Shown in pieces: positions 7,995 through 16,976 of a stretch of 64,000 nt of DNA; within the stretch, counting starts at the first letter, position 1, and each line of letters opens with the position of its first letter. The stretch comes from Actinomycetota bacterium (GTDB lineage Bacteria; Actinomycetota; Actinomycetes; Propionibacteriales; Propionibacteriaceae), in the NCBI GenBank assembly GCA_020161755.1, contig JAIUOS010000003.1, forward strand, positions 62,001 to 126,000. Reading direction: 5' to 3'. The position numbers and the translations under genes are program-made. The notes under the pieces are model-generated. The model saw only the letters and a program-made list of their open reading frames with translations. It did not search any database and was not told the origin of the DNA.

Positions 7995-9875
7995 ATGTCC
8001 ACGCCGACGCTGGCCGAACGGTTCCGGTACTGGTTCGACAACTGGATGTCGCGCGGCACGATCGCGCTGATGGGGCTGCTGGCGCTGGCGACCGTGGCCC
8101 TGGTGGTCGTGGTGACGCTTCTCGTCTGGGTGTTCCGCGCCTTCCCCGACGATGCCGCCGAGGGCGATTTCGTCGACATCCTGTGGGGTTCGCTGATGCG
8201 CACCCTCGACCCCGGCACGATGGGCGGGGACTCGGGCTGGGGCTTCCGGCTGCTGATGCTGGTGATCACCATCGGCGGCCTGATCATCGTGGCGAGCCTG
8301 ATCGGCATCGTCTCCAGCGCGTTCGACAGCAAGGTCGACGAGCTGCGCAAGGGCCGCTCCACGGTTCTGGAGGATGACCACACCCTGATCCTCGGCTGGA
8401 ACGCCAAGATCCACTCGATCGTGCACGAGCTCGCCATCGCCAACGAGTCCCGCGGCCGCGCGAGCATCGTGGTTCTCGCTGACCGGGACAAGGTCGAGAT
8501 GGAGGACGAGATCCGGGCCACGGCCGGCGCGCTCGGCAAGACCGCGGTGATCTGCCGCACCGGCGATCCCAAGAACCTCACCGACCTGGCGATGGTGCGT
8601 CCGTCGGGCGCCCGGAGCATCATCCTGCTCGCACCGGACGGCTCCGCCGACCCCGACGCCGAGGTGATCAAGACCGCGCTGGCGCTGACCAACAACCCCG
8701 CCCGTAAGGCCGAGCCGCACCACATCGTCGGGGAGCTCAGCGACCCGGACAACTTCGAGGTCGCCCGGCTGGTCGGCAAGGACGAGGCCCATTGGGTGCT
8801 CGGCCCCGACCTGATCGGACGCATCACCGTGCAGAGCTGCCGGCAGTCCGGCCTCTCGGTGGTGTACGGGGAACTGCTCGACTTCGACGGCGACGAGATC
8901 TACTTCACCGAGCAGCCGTCGCTGGTCGGACGCACGTACTTCGACGCGCAACTGGCTTTCGCCGACGCGACCGCGATCGGGCTGGTGAAGTCCGGGGCGG
9001 TACTCATCAACCCACCCGCAGACACCTCGATCGCCGACGGCGACCAGGTGATCGTGATCGCGGCCGACGACAGCGAGATCACGCTCGGTGAGCCCGGCGT
9101 CCCGTCGACCGTGGCGATCTCCGACACCGTTCCGGCACCGTTGGGGCCCGAGCAGACCCTGGTGCTGGGCGTGAACGCCGGCCTCGCCGCGATGCTGCGC
9201 GAGCTGGACGAGTACGTCGCGCCGGGCTCGCTGGTGCGCATCGTCTCCGGTGGCGAGCCGCCCGAGCTGCCGGCGTTCGCGAACCTGACCGTCACCCACG
9301 TCCACGGCGACCCGACCAAGCGGGCGGTCCTGGACGGACTGGGCGTGGCCGGGTTCGACCACATCATCGTGCTGGCGGACAAGGACGAGCCCGACCTGCA
9401 GCGGGCTGACAGCCGCACCCTGGTGACGCTGCTCCAGCTCCGCGACCTGTCCGAGACCGGCGGCTTCGACCTGAACATCGTCAGCGAGATGCTCGACGAC
9501 ACCAACCGGGAGCTGGCGGAGGTCACCGAGGCCGACGACTTCATCGTCAGCGACAAGCTGATCGCGCTGCTGCTCTCCCAGGTCTCGGAGAACCGGAAGC
9601 TCACCGAGGTGTTCGACACGCTGTTCTCGAGCGCGGGCAGTGAGGTCTACCTCAACCCGGCGGCCGACTACATCACGCCGGGCGCCACCGTCGACTTCTT
9701 CGCTGTGCTGGAGGCCGCGCGCCGCCGGGGCGAGACCGCGATCGGCTACCGGGTGGCCGCGCAGGCGCACGTCGCGGCGGCCGGCTACGGGGTGCGCCTC
9801 AACCCGACGAAGACGGACCCGATCACCTTCGTCCGCGGCGACCGGGTGATCGTGCTCGCCGAGGGCAAGGACTGA
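7995..9875 (+). CDS. CASTOR/POLLUX-like ion channel with NAD-binding RCK-type domains
   Basis: A 626-residue protein with two membrane helices (about 20-50 and 82-108) flanking a short pore-like loop, followed by ~500 cytoplasmic residues. The cytoplasmic part contains two TrkA/RCK-type Rossmann segments (HTLILGWNAKIHSIVHELA near 130; TLVLGVNAGLAAMLREL near 388), the layout of plant CASTOR/POLLUX channels and their bacterial relatives. ATG follows GGGGGGAGGAAG. The 89-base gap before it has a tandem CTGAGTCTTnCCGCCGC repeat. Ion selectivity cannot be read from the sequence; K+ or Ca2+ is possible. Confidence 0.82.
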   Translation: MSTPTLAERFRYWFDNWMSRGTIALMGLLALATVALVVVVTLLVWVFRAFPDDAAEGDFVDILWGSLMRTLDPGTMGGDSGWGFRLLMLVITIGGLIIVASLIGIVSSAFDSKVDELRKGRSTVLEDDHTLILGWNAKIHSIVHELAIANESRGRASIVVLADRDKVEMEDEIRATAGALGKTAVICRTGDPKNLTDLAMVRPSGARSIILLAPDGSADPDAEVIKTALALTNNPARKAEPHHIVGELSDPDNFEVARLVGKDEAHWVLGPDLIGRITVQSCRQSGLSVVYGELLDFDGDEIYFTEQPSLVGRTYFDAQLAFADATAIGLVKSGAVLINPPADTSIADGDQVIVIAADDSEITLGEPGVPSTVAISDTVPAPLGPEQTLVLGVNAGLAAMLRELDEYVAPGSLVRIVSGGEPPELPAFANLTVTHVHGDPTKRAVLDGLGVAGFDHIIVLADKDEPDLQRADSRTLVTLLQLRDLSETGGFDLNIVSEMLDDTNRELAEVTEADDFIVSDKLIALLLSQVSENRKLTEVFDTLFSSAGSEVYLNPAADYITPGATVDFFAVLEAARRRGETAIGYRVAAQAHVAAAGYGVRLNPTKTDPITFVRGDRVIVLAEGKD

Positions 9876-9888
9876 CGCCACCGGGATC

Positions 9889-11244
9889 TCAGGGCGCGGG
9901 GTCGTCGCTGTCTGGCGGCGGGGGTTGGTGTTTGTGGTCGGTGTCCCATTGGATCTGGTCGCCGTGCTGGAATCGTTCGTGTCGGAACATGGGGGTGGTG
10001 CCGTGTGGTCCGACGCGGTAGCGATAACCGGCGGGGCTGGTCCACCAGAAGATGCCGGGTCGGGGTTGTTCCAACTGCCAGTTGCCGTGGGTCTTGCCGC
10101 GGTGCGGCCGGGTGGACAGTGGTCCGAGGTTGTTGGCGCGGGTTTGGTTCTTCACACCGGGCCGCCACGGGCGGGTGTGGTCGAGTTGTGCGGTGCGGGG
10201 GCTGCGGGACGACCACGGGAACACCTCGACGGTGTCGCGGAGCAGGATTTGGCGGCGGATCCGGTCGGGGATCTCGTAGCTGTCCACGCTGATCTGGGCG
10301 TAGGGGCGGATGACCGGGGCCAGGGTGATGCGGTCGTGGCCGAGCAGGACACTGAGCAGGGTGGCGGACAGCGGCCCCACACCCTCGACCCGGCACGTGC
10401 CCCGTCCGGTGAGCAGGGTTTCCTCGGCGACGTGCACGTACACGGTGGCGGCGGGCACCAGCCGGGGGTCGGTCGCACGGATCGTGCCGATGACGCCGGC
10501 GGCTTCTTGGAGCATGAGTTGGGCGCGGGCGGGGGTGGCGAGGATCCCGACCGCTTTCGCGCGGAGGATGTCTTTGGGGTCGGTGTCGCCGTGGGCGGCG
10601 AGGAGGTCGGCGATCCGGTCGACCTGGGCGTCGAAGTAGATCGCGTCCCGGGTGTCCACCCGGCACGACAGGTACGCGACCAGCGGGTCGTCGGTCGGGA
10701 GCTTGCGCACGAACCGGGCGGCACGGGCCTGCGCGGCTTTGGCTTCGACCTGGGGTGCGGCGATCTCGACGATCAGGCCGCGGGCCAGCTTGAGCAGCCG
10801 GCCCCACGCCAGGCCGGGCAGTTTCGGGGCGAGCAGCGCGTCGAGGTGGTGGGCCTGGTCGAGGGTGAGGTCAAAGGTGTCGATCTCCTGCACCAGCTGA
10901 CGGGCCCGGAACACCGGCAACAGCCCCTGCTTCACCTGGAACCAGACCAGCGGGAACCGGCCGGCCAGGTTCACGATGTCACGGATCAACCAGGTCGCGG
11001 CCGACACCGAGACCCCCTGCAACGCCGCCACTTCCAGCGGCAGGAACTCATCCACCAGCGCAGTGCCATCGCCGCCGATCCGCACCGCCCGCTTCCCGAC
11101 CACATCGATCCGGGCATCCGCGGCCCATTCGTGCTCGGCGGCCAGGTCGGCGATCGCGACCGCTTCGGCGATCTCGGCCTCGACCCGGGCCTGCACAGCA
11201 GCGCGGAGCCGTTCCGCCGCACCCGCCCGCACCGTTCCGCTCAT
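9889..11244 (-). CDS. DUF222 / 13E12-family HNH endonuclease-like protein
   Basis: A 451-residue protein of the multicopy DUF222 (13E12) family found across actinobacteria. A long helical DUF222 region (residues ~20-300) is followed by an HNH-type segment: LDHTRPW (first H), ANNLGPL (N) and RPHRGKTHG (last H). The zinc-binding Cys pairs seen in many HNH nucleases are absent. ATG at 11244 is used because the next in-frame start (11280) has no ribosome site. The gene lies next to a long imperfect palindrome and has no operon partner, as expected of a family that scatters through genomes. Confidence 0.85.
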   Translation of the reverse strand: MSGTVRAGAAERLRAAVQARVEAEIAEAVAIADLAAEHEWAADARIDVVGKRAVRIGGDGTALVDEFLPLEVAALQGVSVSAATWLIRDIVNLAGRFPLVWFQVKQGLLPVFRARQLVQEIDTFDLTLDQAHHLDALLAPKLPGLAWGRLLKLARGLIVEIAAPQVEAKAAQARAARFVRKLPTDDPLVAYLSCRVDTRDAIYFDAQVDRIADLLAAHGDTDPKDILRAKAVGILATPARAQLMLQEAAGVIGTIRATDPRLVPAATVYVHVAEETLLTGRGTCRVEGVGPLSATLLSVLLGHDRITLAPVIRPYAQISVDSYEIPDRIRRQILLRDTVEVFPWSSRSPRTAQLDHTRPWRPGVKNQTRANNLGPLSTRPHRGKTHGNWQLEQPRPGIFWWTSPAGYRYRVGPHGTTPMFRHERFQHGDQIQWDTDHKHQPPPPDSDDPAP

Positions 11245-11320
11245 GTGTTCGATTATACGCGCGCAATCCGGCATCCACAAGGCATTACAGCCCCAATTCG
11301 AACACTCGTCCGCTCCCGGA

Positions 11321-11396
11321 CCGAAACGGGGACGGTTCCGAGAATCGCAACCCGCACCCCGCCAGACAACGAATCTCGGAACCGTCCCCCTTTCCG
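11321..11396. repeat. Imperfect palindrome, REP-like
   Basis: Two 27-base arms (11321-11347 and 11370-11396) pair at 24 of 27 positions around a 22-base loop. The core GGGACGGTTCCGAGA resembles the GGGGACGGTTC palindromes that recur in bacterial genomes next to RAYT-type transposases, though no transposase is present here. It lies in the 268-base gap between the DUF222 gene and the methyltransferase gene; the rest of that gap shows nothing I recognise. Confidence 0.75.
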
Positions 11397-11512
11397 TTCA
11401 TCCCGGGGGAGTGGGGGCGTCGAGGGCTACCCGCACGAGATCGGTGAGAAGCGGACGATGGACGAGGACACAGGCTTCGAGTTCGTCCGCCCCAAAGGGC
11501 TCAAGAACACCG

Positions 11513-12400
11513 TCATGCATCGCACGATTGAGCCGGCCGGACGCCTCTGACGACCGCGAGCGCGACATGCTCGACGTCGCGGAGCTCGAGGTGACGACCG
11601 AGCGGTTCGGCATACCGGGTCCGCAACTCAGCAGAGCCGACGTCGTCGACCAGGGTGAGTCCGTACGCGTCCAGGAAGCCGGGGAGCTCGCGGGGTGACA
11701 GGCCGAAGATCCAGGGCTCTGACGCGTCCATCAGTGGCCGCTGCCCCTCGTCCCATGCCGAGCCGTCGATGACTCCGCGCCGCACGTAGGTGAACACCAC
11801 GGCGCTGCCCGGGGCGGAGGCTCCGATGCACGCCAGCGTCGCGCGGACGGCGGCCTCCGGCAGGTACTGCGTGACGCCCTCCCAGACGAAGAGGACGGGC
11901 CGCGTGCGGTCCAGGCCTGCGTCGTCGAGCACCGTTCCGAGCGGTTCCGACGTGAAGTCCGTCGCGATGAGCTCCAGCCCCACAGCGAGCACCGGGACGC
12001 CACCCAGCCGCTCCACCTTGACCTGCTGGGTCGCCTGCAGGTCGAGCTCGAGGACGGAGGCGGCCGCCAGCACCGGCAGACGATACGCGCGGGTGTCGAA
12101 GCCCGCCCCGAGGATCACCACCTGGCTCGTCCCGCCTTCGACCATCCCGGTCACCACGTCGTCGATGTAGCGGGTGCGCAGGACCTGCGCTCCGTAGGTG
12201 CCCGACCCGAGCTCGGTGAGGTACAACTCGCGCAGCGGTCCGGCGGCCAAGGTAACCGTCATCGGGTCGAGCAGGTTCGCCACGACCGGATCGGTGAACA
12301 ACCGTGTGGACGGTGGCTCCTGCTGCTCGATGAGCCGGCAGAGCGCCGCGCCCCACGCCGTCCTGCTGGGACGTGCCTTGTGGTGGGGCTTCTGGCCCAC
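11513..12400 (-). CDS. Class I SAM-dependent methyltransferase (PPM/leucine carboxyl methyltransferase family)
   Basis: A ~295-residue methyltransferase of the PPM family common in actinobacteria. KARPSRTAWGAA lies near the start. The SAM loop VVILGAGFDTRAYRLP is near residue 105, ELDLQATQQVK near 128, and the later motif FVWEGVTQYLPEAA near 185. The acceptor substrate is unknown. GTG at 12400 is chosen so the protein begins MGQKPHHKAR; GTG at 12415 is an alternative. It is divergent from the DHFR-like gene, with about 120 bases between them for both promoters. Confidence 0.82.
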   Translation of the reverse strand: MGQKPHHKARPSRTAWGAALCRLIEQQEPPSTRLFTDPVVANLLDPMTVTLAAGPLRELYLTELGSGTYGAQVLRTRYIDDVVTGMVEGGTSQVVILGAGFDTRAYRLPVLAAASVLELDLQATQQVKVERLGGVPVLAVGLELIATDFTSEPLGTVLDDAGLDRTRPVLFVWEGVTQYLPEAAVRATLACIGASAPGSAVVFTYVRRGVIDGSAWDEGQRPLMDASEPWIFGLSPRELPGFLDAYGLTLVDDVGSAELRTRYAEPLGRHLELRDVEHVALAVVRGVRPAQSCDA

Positions 12401-12519
12401 CCGTGCGCCTGCCACCTTCCCATTCAAGCACCGGGGAGGTTGTGGCCCGGCGAAATGCCCGCTCTTGCTGGTCCCGGCAGAAGATTGCAGGCTGTAAGCC
12501 CTCAACGCGGGAGGTTTCC

Positions 12520-13083
12520 ATGGGCAAGCTGATCTACGCGGCGAACACTTCGCTCGACGGTTTCCTCGAGGACGAGACCGGCTCGTTCGACTGGTCTGTG
12601 CCGGACGAGGAGGTGCACGCGTTCTGGAACGAGCACGAGCGCCACATCGGCACGTCGCTCTACGGGCGCCGCATGTACGAGACCATGCGGGTGTGGGAAC
12701 TCGACGACTGGCTGGCGGACGAGCCACCGGTGGTCCGTGACTACGCCGGCATCTGGCGTGACGCCGACAAGATCGTCTACTCGTCGTCCCTCACCGAGGT
12801 CTCGACGGCGCGTACCAGGATCGAGCGCACGTTCGATCCGGACGCGGTGCGACGGCTCACGGAGGCCTCTGAGGCGGACCTGAGCATCGGAGGCGCGACG
12901 ATCGCCGCCGAGGCCTTCCGGCACGGGCTCGTCGACGAGTGCGTGCTGCTGCTGTGCCCGGTCGTCGTGGGCGGCGGCAAGCCCGCGCTGCCCCGCGGCG
13001 TGCGCCTCGACCTCGAACTCCTGGACCACCGACGGTTCGACAACGGCGTGATCTACGTCCGCCACGCCGTCCGTCGGGTGTGA
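12520..13083 (+). CDS. Dihydrofolate-reductase-like (RibD C-terminal family) protein
   Basis: A 187-residue protein of the RibD_C/DHFR-like superfamily, a group of NADPH-dependent reductases. The N-terminal MGKLIYAANTSLDGFLED is the family hallmark, GTSLYGRRMYETM near residue 45 fits the cofactor-binding helix, and IGGATIAAEAFRHGLVDE near 125 is the GG nucleotide motif. A strong ribosome site (GGGAGGT) lies 5 bases before the ATG. Real substrate unknown; such genes are often stand-alone in actinobacteria. Confidence 0.85.
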   Translation: MGKLIYAANTSLDGFLEDETGSFDWSVPDEEVHAFWNEHERHIGTSLYGRRMYETMRVWELDDWLADEPPVVRDYAGIWRDADKIVYSSSLTEVSTARTRIERTFDPDAVRRLTEASEADLSIGGATIAAEAFRHGLVDECVLLLCPVVVGGGKPALPRGVRLDLELLDHRRFDNGVIYVRHAVRRV

Positions 13084-13107
13084 AGAGGGTCGACCGTCGC
13101 CCCAGGG

Positions 13108-14028
13108 CTAGCGCCGCGCCAGCGCGGCGAGGATGCGGTCGCCGCTGCCGCCCAGGCCCAGGACCTCGGCGAGGGCGGCGAACTCCTCGGGGTCGGGGGG
13201 AACGGACGGGAGGGTGAGATCCAGGTCGGGCAGCGGCACGTCCCGCCGCACCGCCACCACCTCGCGCGCCGGGCCGAGGTACTCGACGGCCGCGCCGAGC
13301 TTCGCCGTGAGCGTCGGGGACAGCCGACCCTCGGTCGCCGCCGCCATGATCCCGTCGAGGTCGCCGTACTTCGTGACCAGGGACGCCGCGGTCTTCTCAC
13401 CGACCCCGGCCACGCCGGGGAGCCCGTCGGACGGGTCGCCGCGCAGCACCGCGAAGTCGACGTAGCCGGCGCCGTCGATGCCGTACTTGGCCCGCAGCCA
13501 GGCCGCGTCCACACGGTCGTGCTTCGCCACACCGCGTCCGCAGTACAGCACGCGCACCGCACGCTCATCGTCGACGAGCTGGAACAGGTCGCGGTCACCG
13601 GTCACCACGTCGGTCGGCACCGTCGACCGCGTGGCCAGCGTGCCGATCACGTCATCGGCCTCGCAGTCGGCGGCGCCCACCACCGGCAGGCCCAGCACCC
13701 GCAGCACCTCCCGGACCAGCGGCACCTGCGGCACCAGTTCGTCCGGCACCTGCTCCACCGTGCCGTACGCCACCCGGTGCGCCTTGTAGGACGGCACCAG
13801 CGCGACCCGCCACGCCGGACGCCAGGCGTCGTCCCAGCAGCAGGCCACCTGCGTCGGGGAGTAGTCGGTGATGAAGCGGGCCAGGAAGTCGAGCAGCCCG
13901 CGCACCGCGTTCACCGGACGCCCGTCCGGCGCCTGGAGGGAGGTCGGCATCCCGTGGAACGCACGGAAGTACAGCGACGCGGTGTCGAACAGCATCAGCC
14001 GGGGCTGTGTGGGCGAGGAGGGAGCCAT
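13108..14028 (-). CDS. 5'-3' exonuclease (Pol I-like N-terminal domain / FEN family)
   Basis: A 306-residue stand-alone 5'-3' exonuclease that trims RNA primers and flap structures. It begins MAPSSPTQPRLMLFDTASLYFRAFHGMP, the usual metal-binding start of the family. The acidic centre ADCEADDVIGTLA is near residue 118 and GDRDLFQLV near 140. The helix-hairpin-helix region GDPSDGLPGVAGVGEKTA is near 200. Length fits actinobacterial stand-alone forms. It is convergent with the DHFR-like gene and divergent from lnt. Confidence 0.9.
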   Translation of the reverse strand: MAPSSPTQPRLMLFDTASLYFRAFHGMPTSLQAPDGRPVNAVRGLLDFLARFITDYSPTQVACCWDDAWRPAWRVALVPSYKAHRVAYGTVEQVPDELVPQVPLVREVLRVLGLPVVGAADCEADDVIGTLATRSTVPTDVVTGDRDLFQLVDDERAVRVLYCGRGVAKHDRVDAAWLRAKYGIDGAGYVDFAVLRGDPSDGLPGVAGVGEKTAASLVTKYGDLDGIMAAATEGRLSPTLTAKLGAAVEYLGPAREVVAVRRDVPLPDLDLTLPSVPPDPEEFAALAEVLGLGGSGDRILAALARR

Positions 14029-14084
14029 CGCCCCATGCTGCCATCCCGGACGGACACACAGGCAGTGCCCACTACGCTTCACCC

Positions 14085-15641
14085 GTGATCGAGTGGCTGG
14101 CCGCCAGGCCCTGGGGCCTGCGGGTGGCGCTCGCCGTCGTGTCCGGCATCCTCACCGCCCTCGGCTACCAGCCGTACGGCTGGTGGCCGCTGACCCCGCT
14201 CGGCGTCGCCGGGCTGACGATCGCCGTGCTCGCCGCGCGACGCGTCCGTGGGGCGACCGGTCTCGGTCTCGCCTGGGGCATCGGCTTCCTGCTGCTCGGC
14301 ATCGGCTGGATGAAGGTGATCTTCGTCGAGGCGATGGTCGGCCTGGTGCTGGTCGAGGCGGTCTTCTACGCCGTGCTCGGCGCGCTGATCAAGGTCGCCG
14401 CGCGCACCCGCTGGTGGCCGCTGCTGGCCGCCGCCTCCTGGACCGCCATCGAGTTCACCTACGCCCGCTTCCCGTTCAACGGCTTCGGCTGGATGCGCCT
14501 CGGCTTCGCGATGGTCGCGTCCCCGCTGGCCTGGGTACTGCCCCTGGTCGGGGTCGCCGGCCTCGGCTTCGTGACCGCCCTGGTCGCCCAGGGTGCGGTC
14601 TGGCTGGCCGCCGCCCCGTCCCGGGCGCGCACGCTGGTCGCCGCCGCGACGGCCGCCGGCATCGCACTGCTGGCCGGCGGGGGAGCGCTGGTCCCGGTCG
14701 GCACCCAGACCGGGTCGGTCAACGTCGGCTGGGTGCAGGGCGGCGCCCCCGGCGGGGGCGTGTACGGCCTGGGCGAGCCCCGCACGATCACCCGCAACCA
14801 CGTCGCCGAGGCCGGCCGGTTGGCCGACAAGGTCGCCGCCGGCGAGGTCGCCACGCCCGACTTCGTGGTGTTCCCGGAGAACACCACCGACATGGACCCG
14901 CACACCGACGCCCAGACCGGCCTGCTGATGCGCTCGGCGCTCGCGCGGCTCGGCGTCCCGATCCTGTTCGGCGTGATCCTGGACGGCCCCGGCGCCGACG
15001 AGCGGCAGACCGCGTCCCTGTGGTGGGACCCGGCCAGTGGCGAGGTCTCCCGCTACGTCAAGCGCGGCATCGTGCCGTTCGGCGAGTGGGTGCCGCTGCG
15101 CTCGCTGCTGTTGCCGCTGATCCCCGAACTGATCTACGTGGGCGCGCAGTCGATCCCCGGCGACGAGCCGGGCGCGATGCCGGTGACACTGCCGGACGGA
15201 CGCACGCTGACCCTCGGCATCATGGTCTGCTACGACCTCGTCTACGACGACTTCGCCTACGACACCGTCCGTTACGGCGCCCAGGTGTCGCTCGTGCAGT
15301 CCAGCAACGCCATGTACCAGGGCACCGGCCAGATCGAGCAGCAGTTCGGGATCACCCGCGCCCGCGCGATGGAACTGCGTCGCGAGATGCTCGTCGTCAC
15401 CACCAGCGGGGTCTCCGGACTGATCGAACCGGACGGGTCGGTGTCGTTCACCGCGCCCGAGCACGACGGCGCGTCCGGCGTCGTCACGCTGCCGGAGCGC
15501 TCCGGCGCCACGCCCGCCACCTGGCTGGCTTCGCCCCTCGAACTCGCGATCACCGTGCTCGCCGGGCTCGGGCTCGTCGCGTCGCTGGCATGGGGCAGAA
15601 TGAACAGGTCCGCCTCGGCAACTGGAGCTAAGAATGACTGA
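14085..15641 (+). CDS. lnt: Apolipoprotein N-acyltransferase
   Basis: A 518-residue membrane enzyme that N-acylates the lipid-modified cysteine of lipoproteins. About six helices span residues 1-190, followed by a nitrilase-like domain and one C-terminal helix. The catalytic triad E265 (FPENTTD), K326 (YVKRGIVPFGEW) and C382 (MVCYD) is intact. GTG at 14085 places the first helix at the N-terminus; no better start is near. Its end overlaps ppm1 by 8 bases, an arrangement known from actinobacteria in which Lnt and Ppm1 are adjacent or fused. Confidence 0.93.
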   Translation: MIEWLAARPWGLRVALAVVSGILTALGYQPYGWWPLTPLGVAGLTIAVLAARRVRGATGLGLAWGIGFLLLGIGWMKVIFVEAMVGLVLVEAVFYAVLGALIKVAARTRWWPLLAAASWTAIEFTYARFPFNGFGWMRLGFAMVASPLAWVLPLVGVAGLGFVTALVAQGAVWLAAAPSRARTLVAAATAAGIALLAGGGALVPVGTQTGSVNVGWVQGGAPGGGVYGLGEPRTITRNHVAEAGRLADKVAAGEVATPDFVVFPENTTDMDPHTDAQTGLLMRSALARLGVPILFGVILDGPGADERQTASLWWDPASGEVSRYVKRGIVPFGEWVPLRSLLLPLIPELIYVGAQSIPGDEPGAMPVTLPDGRTLTLGIMVCYDLVYDDFAYDTVRYGAQVSLVQSSNAMYQGTGQIEQQFGITRARAMELRREMLVVTTSGVSGLIEPDGSVSFTAPEHDGASGVVTLPERSGATPATWLASPLELAITVLAGLGLVASLAWGRMNRSASATGAKND

Positions 15642-16434
15642 CTCGACAGCGTCGCTCGAACGCGTGCTCGTCATCATCCCCACGTACAACGAGTCGGAGA
15701 ACATCACTCCGATCACGGCAAGGATCCGGAAGGCGGTACCGTCCGCGCACATCCTGGTCGCGGACGACAACTCCCCGGACGGCACCGGCGCGATCGCGGA
15801 CGACCTCGCGAAGGCCGACGACCACATCCACGTCCTGCACCGCAAGGGCAAGGAGGGCCTCGGCGCGGCCTACATCGCCGGCTTCCGGTGGGGACTGGCC
15901 GAGGGCTTCGACGTCCTCGTCGAGCACGACGCGGACGGCTCGCACCAGCCCGAGCACCTGCCCGCCATGCTCCAGCGGCTGCGCACCGCGGACGCCGTGA
16001 AGGGCTCCCGCTACGTGAAGGGCGGCGCCACCAAGGGCTGGCCGCTGCAGCGCGAGCTGCTGTCCCGCGGCGGCAACCTGTGGACGCGGATGATGCTCGG
16101 CCTGAAGGTCAAGGACGCCACCGGCGGCTTCACCGCGTGGCGCGCGAACACGCTGCGCAACATCGACCTCGACGGGGTCGAGGCGGCCGGCTACGGCTTC
16201 CAGGTCGACCTGGTCTGGCGTGCGCTCCGCAACGGGTTCACCGTCGCCGAGGTGCCGATCACCTTCATCGAGCGCGAGTACGGCGATTCGAAGATGAGCT
16301 CCGCGATCGTCGCGGAGGCCATGCTGCTCACCACCCGCTGGGGCGTGAAGTACCGCCTGGGGCAGGCCGAGCAGGCCATCGGTTCCGTCAGTCGCCGCCT
16401 CGGACGGCGGAAAGCGGGAAGCGGACAGTCGTGA
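15634..16434 (+). CDS. ppm1: Polyprenol monophosphomannose synthase
   Basis: A 266-residue GT2-family enzyme that moves mannose from GDP-mannose to polyprenyl phosphate, supplying mannosylated lipids and glycoproteins at the membrane. IIPTYNESENI and ADDNSPDG lie near the N-terminus, the catalytic VEHDADGSHQPEHL near residue 93, and REYGDSKMSSAIV near 214 is the family's acceptor-site segment. It lacks membrane helices, as expected of the Ppm1 catalytic domain that teams with Lnt. It overlaps lnt and fxsA. Confidence 0.93.
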   Translation: MTDSTASLERVLVIIPTYNESENITPITARIRKAVPSAHILVADDNSPDGTGAIADDLAKADDHIHVLHRKGKEGLGAAYIAGFRWGLAEGFDVLVEHDADGSHQPEHLPAMLQRLRTADAVKGSRYVKGGATKGWPLQRELLSRGGNLWTRMMLGLKVKDATGGFTAWRANTLRNIDLDGVEAAGYGFQVDLVWRALRNGFTVAEVPITFIEREYGDSKMSSAIVAEAMLLTTRWGVKYRLGQAEQAIGSVSRRLGRRKAGSGQS

Positions 16435-16976
16435 CCGGGGCGACCCCCGGACGGCAGCGGCGCTGGCTGTTGCCGGTGCTGGTGACCCTGTTCATCGCGA
16501 TCTCGGTGCTGGAGGTCTGGCTGCTCACCGCGGTGGGCTCCCGGATCGGCGTGCTGCCGACGCTGGGCATCCTGATCGCCGAGGCGTTCCTCGGCGCCTG
16601 GTTGATGCGACGCGAGGGCAGCAAGGCGTGGACGGCGCTCGTGGACGCCTACAGCACCGGACGGATGCCCACCGGCCAACTGGCCGACGCCGCCCTGGTG
16701 CTGGTGGGCGGCATCATGCTGATCCTGCCGGGCTTCTTCACCGACCTGATCGGCCTGGTCTGCCTGCTGCCGTGGACGCGGCCCGCCGCTCGCCGGCTGA
16801 TCGGCTTCCTGCTGGCCCGCCACGTCGCCCGAACCGGCCTCGACCTGGGCAGCCTGCGCACCGGCTTCGCCCCCGGCACGGTGATCCCCGGCGAGACCGT
16901 CGAGGACGCCCCCGGCACCGCCGCGCCGAAGCCGGCGTCCGACGACCGGGTGATCCAGGGAGAGATCGAGGAGTGA
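16431..16976 (+). CDS. fxsA: FxsA family membrane protein
   Basis: A 181-residue protein with three or four membrane helices in residues ~12-125. EAFLGAWLMRREGSKAW, GQLADAALVLVGGIMLILPG and LIGLVCLLPWTRPAARRLI follow the FxsA pattern, and the soluble tail ends in VIQGEIEE, common in actinobacterial members. GTG start overlaps ppm1 by 4 bases and its stop overlaps the MFS start. E. coli FxsA is known for relieving F-plasmid exclusion of phage T7; the role here is unknown. Confidence 0.88.
   Translation: MTGATPGRQRRWLLPVLVTLFIAISVLEVWLLTAVGSRIGVLPTLGILIAEAFLGAWLMRREGSKAWTALVDAYSTGRMPTGQLADAALVLVGGIMLILPGFFTDLIGLVCLLPWTRPAARRLIGFLLARHVARTGLDLGSLRTGFAPGTVIPGETVEDAPGTAAPKPASDDRVIQGEIEE

Noticed and set aside
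9889-11244. DUF222 gene as part of an insertion sequence
   Set aside because: No transposase, no terminal repeats or target-site duplication at its ends could be seen; only one palindrome near its 5' end.
9925-11550. 541-codon plus-strand open frame
   Set aside because: Antisense to the DUF222 gene, which has clear family motifs on the minus strand.
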